Assembly (NCBI GenBank): GCA_003254885.1
Contig: QANT01001495.1
Span: forward strand, 31,440 to 95,439
From: Purshia tridentata
Lineage: Eukaryota; Streptophyta; Magnoliopsida; Rosales; Rosaceae
Direction: 5' to 3'
DNA: 64,000 bases
The notes beneath the pieces were generated by a model. It saw only the letters and a program-made list of their open reading frames with translations, did no database searches and was not told where the DNA came from. A program made the position numbers and the translations under genes. Below are positions 1-11,372 of this stretch, piece after piece; positions within the stretch are counted from its first letter, which is position 1, and every line of letters starts with the position of its first letter.

Positions 1-2400
1 TATTATTATATAAGTTTCAGAGTAACGTATTAGACCATCACCATATATATTAAAATTTGTAACCATCTGGTTTCTCTTCTTCGTGGACCAATTAATATTA
101 AGAAAAACCATCCAAATGTTGACACGTACAATATTATATTTGTGCAAAGTTTGATTAACAGGGTCACTGTAACTCTTTATGTATATGTCTCTGTTTGTAA
201 CTTTGTCGATTAATTAATGGGAGCAACATTTTATTGAACATCTCTGCACATGTTAATTTGGATTTGAACCATGCTAATAATGTTAATTTGATATAGAGGG
301 GTTTCTCCAATTTAACAGCTTAATCTTGTCACATGTGAATACATGCATGCCCACATGCTGCAATTAAATTAAATTATTTTGGCATTAATGGGAGGCAGCT
401 GAGCAGCAATAATTAATGGATTAGAGTTAAATATATTTATCTGTATGCTTACTTTTTGTCCTCAAGTTGTTAAAAAAAATGCTTTCTTGATGCTAAGAAG
501 TAATGTTTCCTGATCAAAATGTACTAATCTCTGGTATCCAAACAAATAACGGCCACAAAATCAGTCAATGAATAAGAAAAAGTACAAAAAATGTTCTTGG
601 TCAAGACCTTTCTTATCCAACTATTTATCTTCAATTCTGGATTTGAAGGAATAAATTCACAAAACAAAACTGATGATCAGTAAAATAATTATCGAGGTTT
701 CAGTAAGTTGGGTCAAGTTTTTGCATAAGACCTTCTTCCTTTGTATTATTTGATGCTAATTTCTTATTGCCTCATGCCAAATAAAGTGTGTCAATGCATG
801 TTTATCTATCAGAATTTATGTGGAATTGGATTTTTATACGATGGATTGTTATCACAGTTTAAAATAAAGGATCATAAACATGAAGTTTCTATTGTTGTTT
901 TTGACTGTTATTTTTTAATAAATTTGTTGTAAATACATTAGAAGCAACAACATACAATTCAACAAGTCAATGTGGGTTGAAGGGTTTTTTGAACATCTCA
1001 TGCATATGGAATCTTTAATTACTATATTGATTTTTAATGAGTGTGAGGGCATGCCTTTTATTACACGTACTTAATGATGGTGAAAATTTATATTCCTTAA
1101 TTGGGCATTATGAACAAACATATTGGGGTTGGTTTTGGCTTGGACCTCACTCACTGTTTCAGATAAGTGCCAAATAGGAATTTGGGTCATTTTGGAAATT
1201 AACCCATTAGTATATAAGTACTAATGAGCTTTCTCATCATAGCTCTACACAAAGTTTCCAAGCCCTAGCCTAACAGAGCTTGGCAGCTTAACAGAAATTG
1301 ACCAAAATAGCAGCAACATACCATTTTATGTCTGTTCAAAAACCTCATCCAATAACTTGTATAGAGATCGAAGGATATCCCACCCTTCTAAAAATGCAGT
1401 CTGAGACATTTCAATGGTGATAACTTTGACAACTTAGATTTCTTTCCTGATCATATGTTAATATTTAGCTGTGAGCTATGAATTGGCACTCATATGGAAC
1501 ACCTGAAGTTCTCCTTGTTTCACTAGGAGTCTAGGACAGATGACTTCACGAACTCTTAATTTGTCCCTTAGTTTTAGGTTGACTTTTCTAGCTTAAAAAC
1601 TCCCAATTAATACTTTTTAAATGGATTGGTATGAGAATGCACATAGTATGTAACAGTCTGGAAGGGTTAATTTCAATGGTGCTTATGAGACCCTTTATGG
1701 GATATTCCTGTGTGGGTTGGTAGCTCATGTCAAAGTCAACGGTGCATAGTTGACTTTGAATTGGGAGAGAAGAGAAGTTAGAACTTCAAATGGTCTTCAA
1801 TGATTGTCTAAGTCTTAGGCCCCCTACTGCTCAGGCCGATGCCTGATACGCATACAGCATACTGCATGGTGCAGCCCAAAATCTTATAGACCTTTGCTTT
1901 GTTCAAAGCTGAGGCCCAATGCCCAATAATGAAGATTTTCTTCTTAAAATTCTCTGTGTAATTGAATTGTTGTTGCTGTACCTGTTGCATCAACAGAGTC
2001 CATTGTCAAGAGTAAAGTTTATAATAGCGGTCCAAACAAGCTATACCCACTTGTACTAAGATAGCAGCTCCTTGTGGTATATAAACTGCACAAATCTTAG
2101 ATAAGCACTCGATCAAGTCCTTTTCTTCAATGACATTAGAGTTTAATTAGAAAGGCTGAGAAAGTCAAATGTGCCTACAATATGCCTCAACATGATCAAT
2201 TGGTCAATTATCCATTTATGTTATCTAGCAATTTGAAGCTTCAGAACTCATCTCCCACGCGGAAATGAGCTTTCATGTAATTCAATTTTCTTCGTCTTTG
2301 ACAGTCGCTGCAAATGCTCAAGAACTTTGAATTCTCCAATCATCAGAATTGTTGATCATGCTCTAGACCTTGACCATTTCAAGCCCTTAACCTTCTTCTC
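1..2400. other. AT-rich intergenic DNA upstream of the receptor kinase
   Basis: I see no supportable gene here. The frames are short and lack recognisable motifs. A TATA-like TATAAGT near 1212, followed by a C/A-rich stretch resembling a plant leader around 1240-1320, could be a promoter for an untranslated or decayed transcript, but no coding region follows it. Confidence 0.5.
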
Positions 2401-2403
2401 AGC

Positions 2404-2410
2404 TATATTA
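2404..2410 (+). promoter_or_regulatory. Probable TATA box of the lectin receptor kinase
   Basis: TATATTA lies 52 bases before the ATG at 2462, so transcription would start near 2435 and leave a leader of about 25-30 bases. This is inferred from spacing and composition only. Confidence 0.4.
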
Positions 2411-2461
2411 AGGTCTTGCACAGTTGTACATTTTTTACAATTCATCTAAATCCCAACTGCT

Positions 2462-4555
2462 ATGGCTTTTGCAATTTCTTTAGCCGTCCTCTTCTTTTCC
2501 TTTTGTTCTCTGTCCCTAGGAGTTAAATTTGTGTTCAATGGATTCAATGGAAGCGAAGCAAGTCTGATCCTAGGGGGAGCTTCTATAATCAAGCCCTCTG
2601 GTCTACTCAGGCTCACTAACACAACACACAATATTATAGGCCATGCATTCTACCACCAACCTATAACCATGTTTGACAGAAACTCTTCTTCATACCCAAA
2701 TGCTTCTTTCAGCACACATATTGTTTTTGCAGTAGTCCCCTCAAGCTCCGGCCGTGGTGGCTTTGGTCTAGCCATCACATTGTCTCCCTCACCGCAGTTC
2801 CCTGGGGCCGAACCTGGCCATTACCTTGGAATTTTCAACTCTGCAAATGACAATAACTACTCTAACCATATCTTTGCCGTTGAATTTGACACAGTAAATG
2901 GGTACAGAGAGAACTCAGATACTGCGGGAAACCATGTTGGTATAAACATAAACAGCATGTTCTCTGTTGCGTCTGAGCCAGTTGCTTATTTTGTGAGGGG
3001 GGCAGAGGCACACAAAGAAGAATTGGACTTGGAGAGTGGTGATCCTATCCAAGCTTGGATAGACTATGATGGCAAAAATCAAATTTTGAATGTGACAATA
3101 GATCCCAATTTTGTGGAGAAACCAACCAAACCACTATTGTCTCAACCTATCAACCTATCCTCTATTCTTAAAGAGACTATGTATGTAGGCTTCTCTGCAT
3201 CCACAGGAGAACACGCAAGCTCTCATTACATATTGGGATGGAGTTTTTCAGTGAATGGAAAAGCAAGTAAACTCAATCTTGCCCAACTTCCTAACCCACC
3301 AATGGATAAAGGTAAATCCTCTTCCAAACCCCAAATTAAGGCTCTTATTGTGGGTTTATCTGTCATGATCTTCGCGTTGTTGGGAATTCTGTTCTTAGTT
3401 ACAATATATAGAAGAATGATGCCCTTTGAGAAACTTGAAAATTGGGAGCTGGATTGCCCTCACAGGTTCCGGTACAGGGATCTTTATACAGCAACCAAGG
3501 GCTTCAAAGACTCTGATGTGATTGGAGCTGGTGGATTTGGTGCAGATTACAAGGGTGTCTTACCTTCTAGTGGATGTGAAGTTGCAGTTAAAAGGATAAC
3601 CCGAAATGGAATTCAAGGAATGAGGGAATTCGCTGCGGAAATTGAGAGCTTGGGACGATTGAGGCACAAGAACTTGGTCAATCTCCAAGGCTGGTGCAAG
3701 AAGAAGAACAACCTCCTTATAGTCTACGATTACATTCCAAATGGAGACCTTGATTCCCTCATTTTCGAGCCAAAAGACAACTTTGTATTGAATTGGGAAC
3801 AAAGATTTAAAATCCTTAAAGACATTGCCTCAGGATTGTTGTATCTGCATGAAGAATGGGAGCAGGTGGTGATTCACAGAGATGTTAAGTCAAGTAATGT
3901 CTTGATAGATGCAGACATGAATGCTTGGCTAAGCGACTTTGGCCTTGCCAGGCTATATGATCATGGCAAAATATCACACTCTACAGGTGTGGTTGGCACA
4001 ATTGGGTACATTGCACCTGAATTGGCTCGCACAGGGAAGGCCTCCACATGCTCCGACGTGTTTGCATATGGGGCTTTGCTCCTTGAAGTTGCTAGTGGAA
4101 GAAGACCCATCGGCCCAGACCAATTCATATTGGTGGATTGGGTTATGGAAAATCATCAAGCAGGTCGCATACTCAATGCAGTTGATCCAAAGTTGCATTC
4201 AAATTACGTTGTCGAGGAGATGGAGTTGGTGCTGCAACTGGGTTTGCTTTGCTCTCACTGCAATCCAGAAGCTAGGCCTACCATGAGACAAGTGGTGCGA
4301 TTTCTCAATGAGGATGAGCCGGTTCCTGCTGTCGACGAAAACTGGGACCTTTTTTATTCTGGAGGGGAGCGTGAAATGAACTCAAGATTTATGCAGGTCA
4401 TTTCTTCTGATGTGATTACATCATCATTCATCGTCCTTAGGTGCAGTCCCTTGCAGTTCCATGGACACTGGCAGATAGCACTGCTTCTCATTCTTATACT
4501 TCTTTGTTCCATAATTTTTGTTCTTTATTTTATGCGGATTCAAATCAACATCTAG
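2462..4555 (+). CDS. L-type lectin-domain receptor-like kinase (clade VI-like)
   Basis: A single-exon, 697-residue plasma-membrane receptor kinase. Residues 1-20 form a signal peptide, 21-265 a legume-lectin domain, about 293-315 a membrane helix, and 340-620 a Ser/Thr kinase. Kinase landmarks are present: glycine loop from 355, catalytic Lys377 in VAVK, HRD at 472-474, DFG at 492-494 and APE at 518-520. The juxtamembrane WELDCPHRFRYRDLY followed by ATKGFKDSDVIG resembles Arabidopsis LecRK clade VI, which acts in defence and ABA responses (recalled knowledge). Two things are odd. The glycine loop reads GGFGADYKG, with Asp362 where the family has Val. The last ~35 residues form a hydrophobic tail (about 670-688) with no family counterpart, best explained by a late frameshift. 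The frame is open, but kinase activity is uncertain. Confidence 0.93.
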   Translation: MAFAISLAVLFFSFCSLSLGVKFVFNGFNGSEASLILGGASIIKPSGLLRLTNTTHNIIGHAFYHQPITMFDRNSSSYPNASFSTHIVFAVVPSSSGRGGFGLAITLSPSPQFPGAEPGHYLGIFNSANDNNYSNHIFAVEFDTVNGYRENSDTAGNHVGININSMFSVASEPVAYFVRGAEAHKEELDLESGDPIQAWIDYDGKNQILNVTIDPNFVEKPTKPLLSQPINLSSILKETMYVGFSASTGEHASSHYILGWSFSVNGKASKLNLAQLPNPPMDKGKSSSKPQIKALIVGLSVMIFALLGILFLVTIYRRMMPFEKLENWELDCPHRFRYRDLYTATKGFKDSDVIGAGGFGADYKGVLPSSGCEVAVKRITRNGIQGMREFAAEIESLGRLRHKNLVNLQGWCKKKNNLLIVYDYIPNGDLDSLIFEPKDNFVLNWEQRFKILKDIASGLLYLHEEWEQVVIHRDVKSSNVLIDADMNAWLSDFGLARLYDHGKISHSTGVVGTIGYIAPELARTGKASTCSDVFAYGALLLEVASGRRPIGPDQFILVDWVMENHQAGRILNAVDPKLHSNYVVEEMELVLQLGLLCSHCNPEARPTMRQVVRFLNEDEPVPAVDENWDLFYSGGEREMNSRFMQVISSDVITSSFIVLRCSPLQFHGHWQIALLLILILLCSIIFVLYFMRIQINI

Positions 4556-5019
4556 ATTCCTTGTCTAAATTGAGTGATACCCATCCAGTGTTTATTACCC
4601 TCTTATATTGGTCTGCTTCATTATATGCCCACACACACACAAGCACACAACAATGAAGTTGTACATCAATAATAGAGGTTTTTAAATTATAACAAAATAA
4701 AAACAAAAATAAGAAAATCATATGAACAAAGCACAAGAAACTTAATGGTAAACATAAAATTGACTCATCAAACCACTGATCAGTGGATGCATTACACTAA
4801 ACAGAGTTCCAGAACATTATAATAGGCCACCTCCACAGTGGCCAACAGAGCTGATTTTTAAAAAGAAAAATTACAGAACTTGCGTCCAGAAAGCTAAAAA
4901 CAAATGACTACTTGATCTGAACAACTTCTCAATTTTTCGACACCCAGCACCCGTACACTTCACCAAATACCAGTACTAGCCAGATATTATCATGTACTCA
5001 CAAAGGAACCGGCTTCATC

Positions 5020-7811
5020 TTATGAAACCATGATGCGTCCAATCATCCCCTGAGTCCAAGTTGCTGTTTCCTTGAGCTGTTCATCATCCGACCGAAGACA
5101 CTCACCCAAAAAGTCAGCACAGAATGTAAGATCCTTAAACAGTGCCTTTGTGTTTGTGCCAAGCACATTTGCAAGGTCACCCATCACACCAACTGCAGCT
5201 TTTGTCACACTGTCATCCCTACAAAACAAAGAACCAGGACCATCAGATAGGAACAAATCAGATTCCTAACTAGCAACAGGGAACTTTGTGGGAATACAGT
5301 TTATACATGCCTAGATACATACATATTATATATATAAAGGAAACTAGGTTTGTGTGAGTGTATATATATATACAGACAGAAAGAGAGAATATAATACCTG
5401 TGTCTCTCCCTGAAAACTAATTCTATGAACTGCAAGAGATGCTGTGCATATGGCAACATGACCTCAGACTTCGAATCCTTGAAGCCCTGCAGTATACCGG
5501 AATAGGCTTCGAATATGCTACACTTGAGCTGGTTGCCATATTCCAATAACTCATCATCACTAGTGTCCATCTGAGCACAGAGCTCTGCAGCTCCCTGCAT
5601 CATCTGCACTGCATAAGGGACATACTTCTCAAAATGCTCTCCTATTGCAAGAGCTATGTCACCAAAGCAAGAGAATATGGGAGGCTTGACAGACCGGTGG
5701 AGTGTTTCACTAGAAAGATCCTGTAATAGGTGATTCATAATCCCATCACAATACGGCAACACTTTATCATCCAAGGCACGACAAATGTCACCAACCACCC
5801 CAACTGTGATAGCACACACTTGATATTCCTCAGAATTCTGCAGCCCCATCTCCAAGTACTTGTAGAATTCAGGCATGTATTTCTCAAACTGAGGCCCAGT
5901 TGCATAAGCCAGTGCACCAATAGCAAGCATTGCTTCCTCATGCACTGTAGAACTCCGGCAAGCAAATACATTGAGAAACAGAATCATAATTTGGTCTGCT
6001 GCCTGCAATATAATGGGCTTAGTTTCATCAGCACTGCGAAGTTTTTGAATGATAACCTGCAGAACACCACAAAGAGAAGCTTGCAAGTCTCCTTGCTTTT
6101 CCCTGTCATCTGATGATACAACCTGAAGCTCTATAGTCTGACCCAACTTATTCATAATGAGAGGGAGTAGCTGTGCTATAAATTGTGACGTTTCCTTAAT
6201 ATTGGAACTCCTCACAACCTCATTCAACGCTTCATATGCAGAAGACCTTAGCTTAGAATCCTCCCCATCAGCACGATTAGCAGTGTTAAGAAGACACTCA
6301 ATGAGGCGTGGGACAAATGGCGTAAAGAGAGAGGAACAGGCTCCAGCATCCTCATACCCCTGGGAAAGGTAATAAATAGCCCCACATACCTTCTCTGCCA
6401 CATTTGGAGCATCATTAATGCTGTCCAACAATACTTCGACCACCCTTGGAAGGTTATCATTAGTAATCACAGAAAATCCAGTAGCAGGACTGTGTAAAAA
6501 CTCAAATATACGACTTAGAGTCCAGGCAGTAGTGTCTTTGACGTGATTGTTTTCATCCTTCATTAACCTAAGCAGGAAATCTAAACCTGAATGGACCAGA
6601 ATAGATAGCTTCTCAACGGTTGGACCTTCAAGGATTGAGCCAAATGCATATGTAGCTGCCTCGCGACAATGCCAATCTGGCTTCACTATGTTAGCTTCCA
6701 CAAATGGCATCACAAGGGGAAGAATGTCATCCCCAACAGTCCTGGCAACAAGATCTAGGCATGTCCCACCAGCCATTGAGATATTCCAATCATCCTGGTC
6801 TTGATTTTCTTCCTGCTTCAGCAAAGTTTCTAGCAACATTGGAACAAGAGATGGCAGAGCCTTTTCTACAAAGCTTGAATGAGGAGGTCCAGAGTTTCCA
6901 CTGTCATCAATCTCAGACTCTTGAAGCTCTATCTCTCTATCACAAATGGAGCTCCAAAACTCAATTGCTTGGAGGGCAACACCATCTTCATCCCCTTTGA
7001 CAGCATTTGATGTAAGCTCAAAAAGAGCTTGCATGTAAGGCTCAAGCACCTCATAGTAGTTTTCTGCAATAGAAACAAGACACTCAAAAGCAGCCTTCCT
7101 AATCTCCACCTCCTTGGACAAGGCAGTCTCACATATCATCTTCATGATGAAATTCCGTTCCATCTCATTTTCAAAGTTTGTCTGTGCAAAGTCCAGGGCA
7201 TTATATAAAGCCCTTGTTGCAGCAAGACGGACTTCAGGGCTGTTTTCAGCAAGGTTCATTCCTTGGACTACGGCAGTAAGAACAGAGTTCACCTCTTCTT
7301 GCCCGAGATCAGAATGGGAGATCTCCTCACATACATAACCAAGAGTTTCCAAGGTCGACTGTTTTAAACCAGCAGGGCTATCACGCTGAGTCATATTGTT
7401 AAGCAGAGAGCCAATTAGCTCAGGCCACTGCTTCCTCGGAATCTCAATAGAAGCAATTTTGGCAATAACTTGGGAAGAGGCATGCCTTGCCTCTTGCACA
7501 GGTGACCCAAGAGTCCTCAAAAGCAAGTCCTTGATTTGGGATTTAATCGAAATGTCAATTGCCAGCCATTGTTGAGCAAGATGTTCCTTCATAACAGCAT
7601 CTTTGGCATCTAACGAGTTCTTAAGAACAATACCAGACAAACTTCGAGATTCAGTTGGTTTTTCATTGTTTGCAAGCTCAACCGTCAAAGACAGCAGAAA
7701 AGCAGGAAGGTTTTGCTCTTGAAACTGCCTAAGATTAGCCTCTGCTTCGGTGCGAACTCTCCCATCAGCCGATTGAGCCGCCAATAGAAACTGAGTAATC
7801 TCCATAGCCAT
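5020..7811 (-). CDS. Importin subunit beta-1-like karyopherin (nuclear import receptor)
   Basis: Two coding exons, 7811-5398 and 5218-5020, join in phase to give 870 residues, the usual length for plant importin beta-1. The junction codon is completed as AG|G, and both introns have GT-AG ends. Residues ~20-100 are the importin-beta N-terminal domain that binds Ran-GTP, and the rest is HEAT/ARM repeats throughout. Recognisable blocks include KQSTLETLGYVCEEIS, VALQAIEFWSSICD, AATYAFGSILEGP and HRSVKPPIFSCFGDIAL. The C-terminus (VTKAAVGVMGDLANVLG, then WTQGMIGRIM) resembles the Arabidopsis At3g08943/At3g08947 pair more than At5g53480, judged from memory. The protein carries importin-alpha cargo through nuclear pores and releases it on Ran-GTP binding. 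The start MAMEITQ matches the family. A further intron (7823-8130) lies in the 5' leader. Confidence 0.95.
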
Positions 7812-7822
7812 CTATTTCCGCA

Positions 7823-8130
7823 CTGTGACAAAAGAAATCACAAAACAAATTACATATCAAGACATACAAACAGCAGAGAACTATTGCATAAATAAAGATT
7901 AAAAAATCATATACAGCCTCTAAAAAGTAAGATCCTAATATTGAAACACTAGGAAATCGTAGTAGCCAAAATGAAACCCCAAAATTCGCAGCATAAAAAA
8001 TAGTTAAATATCAGAGAAAATTACAAAACCCTAGTCAACCGAAATGACTATAAAACATACAAAAGCAGTAGATCTATTATCAAAAACAGAAATTACAAAC
8101 CATAGATTGAGACTAGAGAAATAGAAATAC
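7823..8130 (-). other. 5'-leader intron of the importin beta gene
   Basis: Read on the minus strand, AAG|GTATTTC at 8131/8130 and TGTCACAG|TGCGG ending at 7823 form a good donor and acceptor. They place an intron directly before the ATG at 7811. The upstream leader exon would run to about 8280, next to a short GA-rich tract at about 8276-8291. Leader introns are common in plant housekeeping genes. RNA evidence is needed. Confidence 0.55.
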
Positions 8131-8889
8131 CTTGAATAGAAGAAGCCGATGAAGCAGCGCAAGCAAGCCTTAAAACCCTACTCGAAGAACAAGTAGAATC
8201 GAGAGGCTAGGACTTCACCTTCTCCTTCCCCTCTGGTTGCGTAGCGACAAAGGGAAGCACAGAGAAAAAGAGAGACTGAGAGAGAGAGAGGGTGCTTCGA
8301 ATGAAGTAATCGGCGATTTATAAAACGCTTTATATTTCGAATGCTTGGAAGAAGCGGGAGGGAGACGAGAGGGGTGACCAATTTTTTGTGAAATAAGAAC
8401 CAGCGGGCAGTTTTCGTACCTGCCCCAGACTGCCCGGGGATGCCCGGGTTCACTCACCTCGAAAACCCTAGGATTTTTGAAATCTCCCACGTGCGAGTGG
8501 TTAGCTCGTGCAGATCCTACCGTTGTGCTGTGAAATATCGATTTTTTTTTTGGAAATAATATCAAATATACTTGCCGTGTTGGGTCACGTCACCCATCGC
8601 TGATTCACATATTCACATAATATTTGTGCTTCCTAGTAAATTGCAATACTTAGTGGTGTATTTAAAAGAAAAATTTATGTTGGCCGGTTTTAGGGAAAAA
8701 AAAAAAAAAACCAAAAATNAAAAAAAAAAAAACCCAAAAATTGATGACAAATACAAGAATACAACTAACAAAAATGTCGCAATGACGATATGTTATCTCT
8801 ATTATAAATTATTATAAAACGGACAATGTTTAATTGTATTTACATATTTACTACTTTTCAAAATTTTTATTCGATAGTACATATTCAAG

Positions 8890-9140
8890 ATTAGAACCGT
8901 TTATATTTTAGATTATTTATTAAAAATTATTTCTATAAACAATTAATTCAATAAAAAATTTTTTACTTATGTAACTGTTATCGAATAAATAGATAGTTTG
9001 ATCAAAAAACTATTCTTTAAATATAGGCTATTCATTTATTCGATAATATTTAAATAACTAAAAGATCTTCGATTAAGTTGATTTTTTATAGAAATTATCT
9101 TTAATAAGTAATCTAGAACATGAATGGTTATGATTCTGAA
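8890..9140. repeat. Degenerate palindromic repeat (possible MITE)
   Basis: The two halves are imperfect inverted copies. TTAGATTATTTATTAAAA near 8910 pairs with the complement of the segment ending near 9115, and TATCGAATAAAT near 8980 pairs with ATTTATTCGATA near 9030. The layout resembles the palindromic element at 62771-63165, but no target duplication can be seen. Confidence 0.35.
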
Positions 9141-9580
9141 CCTACACTAGAAGTTTGAGAGAGGGGGTGCACCCAAGTATATGCCTTATGAAACGATGGT
9201 TGTATCCAATGGATCAAGAATTTATCATTTTCACAAATTCTCAAAAATAGTCTTTTGTTTTCATCTTTAAAATTTGTGGATGAAATTAAGAAGAAAATCT
9301 GTTTTTGAATATAATACCAAACGCTTATTAATAGCAGGCTAAGCACCAATTCATAATCAATATGCATCATATATAACACTTTAATGGAGATTTAAGTGCA
9401 TAACTTATTGAGATTGCAGGTTCTCTGCATGTAATGCATATCCAATAACCCATACCATCAACCCAATAGTATGTACATTGTAAAAATGGACAGATACGTA
9501 AAAAATAAAAAATAAAATTCATAACTATACTATACATGAAGTAGTAATTAAACCTTTCAGCTTAAGCTTATGATCTATGT

Positions 9581-10405
9581 TTATTGTTTATTGTATTTTG
9601 AATTGCAGTGAGGGTGAGCAGTGGCAGTGGCAGAGGCATGGCGGACAGGGCTTTTGAGTCCACAGAGCTTGTGCTTCATGCGCCATGGGAAGAAAACTTG
9701 TAAGCCACAACCCTTGGGCGAAGAGTATGATTGGCTGCTGACTGCTGATCTTGAAATGCAAGTCTCCGGCGGCTCTGGATAATTCCACGAATGATTTGAG
9801 AGTTTGTTACTTGAATTGATTTGGGTTACATGGTTTAGAGCAGATGATGCAGCCAATGCAGTTGCATCTGGAAGAAAGCGCTCAATTATGAAATTTGGAG
9901 ATTCATTCGTCATGTCATGACTTGACTCTGCAAGCTTTAGCTTCCACTCCTCTATTTCATGCTCTTTTTGGGCTTTCTTTTCCACTATGTCTATTGCTTC
10001 TGACAACGAGAACACGTCTATGGCATCCGAGAAAGCTTCGTTGCTATAATCAAGGTTGTCAATATCATCTTCAACATCATCATCACCACCATCGTCGTCG
10101 ACATCACCATCACATCCTTCATCGTGATCATGGGGATGCCACCAGCCGGGGGGTAGCTTTGGCCGGGGTGTGTCCCCTCCATTGTGGATATCGTCGCTTG
10201 TATTTGAGTCCTTGGGTTTGCCAGGAACTTGCTCCCATGAAAATGGAACTCTGTCGCTGGTAGTCAGCGATGTGCCTTGTAAACTTGAGCTGCTGGGGGA
10301 GTTTCCGAGACGCCTTGTTGAGAGGAGTGGTACATTGAAGTTGAGCATTCTAGCCTTTCTAGGACATCTTGAATCCAAGGAATGAGCTCCAATTTTTTCC
10401 ACCAT
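9581..10405 (-). CDS. DUF688-type plant protein of unknown function
   Basis: A 274-residue single-exon frame. Its hallmark is VPFSWEQVPGKPK around residues 53-65, the signature of a plant family usually labelled DUF688. A nearby PRPKLPPGWWHPHDHDEG segment leads into a strongly acidic Asp/Gly run at about 97-122. A short Glu/Lys-rich helix follows (SEAIDIVEKKAQKEHEIEEW). There is no signal peptide or membrane segment. The function of the family is not established, and I infer none. The start MVEKIGAHSLDSRCPRKARM looks genuine because the reading frame is closed upstream. A second exon after residue 274 cannot be excluded, but the in-frame stop is followed by AT-rich DNA. Confidence 0.8.
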   Translation of the reverse strand: MVEKIGAHSLDSRCPRKARMLNFNVPLLSTRRLGNSPSSSSLQGTSLTTSDRVPFSWEQVPGKPKDSNTSDDIHNGGDTPRPKLPPGWWHPHDHDEGCDGDVDDDGGDDDVEDDIDNLDYSNEAFSDAIDVFSLSEAIDIVEKKAQKEHEIEEWKLKLAESSHDMTNESPNFIIERFLPDATALAASSALNHVTQINSSNKLSNHSWNYPEPPETCISRSAVSSQSYSSPKGCGLQVFFPWRMKHKLCGLKSPVRHASATATAHPHCNSKYNKQ

Positions 10406-11372
10406 TAGAGAATATATTGGATGAACAAAAGCTTTGGGTGAGTGATTTGGGAAGACATTGTTAAGAGGCAGTTGAGTGAAATAATTGCAGGACAGTTGGA
10501 ATTTATTGGTATCTCATGAAGTCCGTTAAAACTTATAATTCACTTTAACATGGTCACAGACTCACAGGTGAGATAGAAAGGAGACCCTTTTGTATGAAAG
10601 TGAGAGGGGACCAGTGGCTCAACACCAATTAAAGTTTAAGTTCCCTGTCTTCAAATTTGGGCATGGTGTCAAATATCTTGATTTAAACAAGATAGAAATA
10701 AACCTCAGAATCTGTATTGTGTCATTGCCCAGAGTCTATCAAAACAAAAAAAATGAACAGGCATATTTAAAGTAGGAAGGAGAGTTCTACAACAGGAGGA
10801 AAATGCAGAACAGGCTCTGAATTTGGAACCTCTGAGCTCCTGTGAAATTAAAAATAAATCATTTTCCTGTTGGTCGTAATGGAAAACGTGCAGCTTATAC
10901 AACAAAGGCGAGAACAGAATGACAAGATTACACCACATTGCAAACCGCTTGACCAAAAACAACACACGGTAGACATCTAAATTGGACAGACACAACACAA
11001 GCTTACATATCATGTACAAGATTCTTTTTTCCGCGGTTACTTCTGCTCCTGTCTTTGCTGGAGTAACAGCAGCAGCAGCAGGTCTCTTCTCTACTTCATA
11101 TAAATTGATCCAATCAATAATGAATAAACACTTGACATATTTACATGCTGTCTTGCTCCTCTACTTTCCCTTCTTTATGAATCCAAAATCTCTCTGTCAC
11201 CACTTTTTAAATCCCTTTTGAAGGTCATGGAAATCTACAATTGTACGTTTCTAGAGACAAATCCATAAGATTAACTAAGCTGACAATTGCTGGCTTTTCT
11301 CATGGTAAAAGAATCAGATAGCAACGACATGATTGCCCCCAGAAGGTAAAGAATAATGGCTCTGTGATCTTC

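Noticed and set aside
9895-10263. His-rich frame antisense to the DUF688 gene
   Set aside because: Complement of the Asp/Gly-rich acidic run; no independent support.
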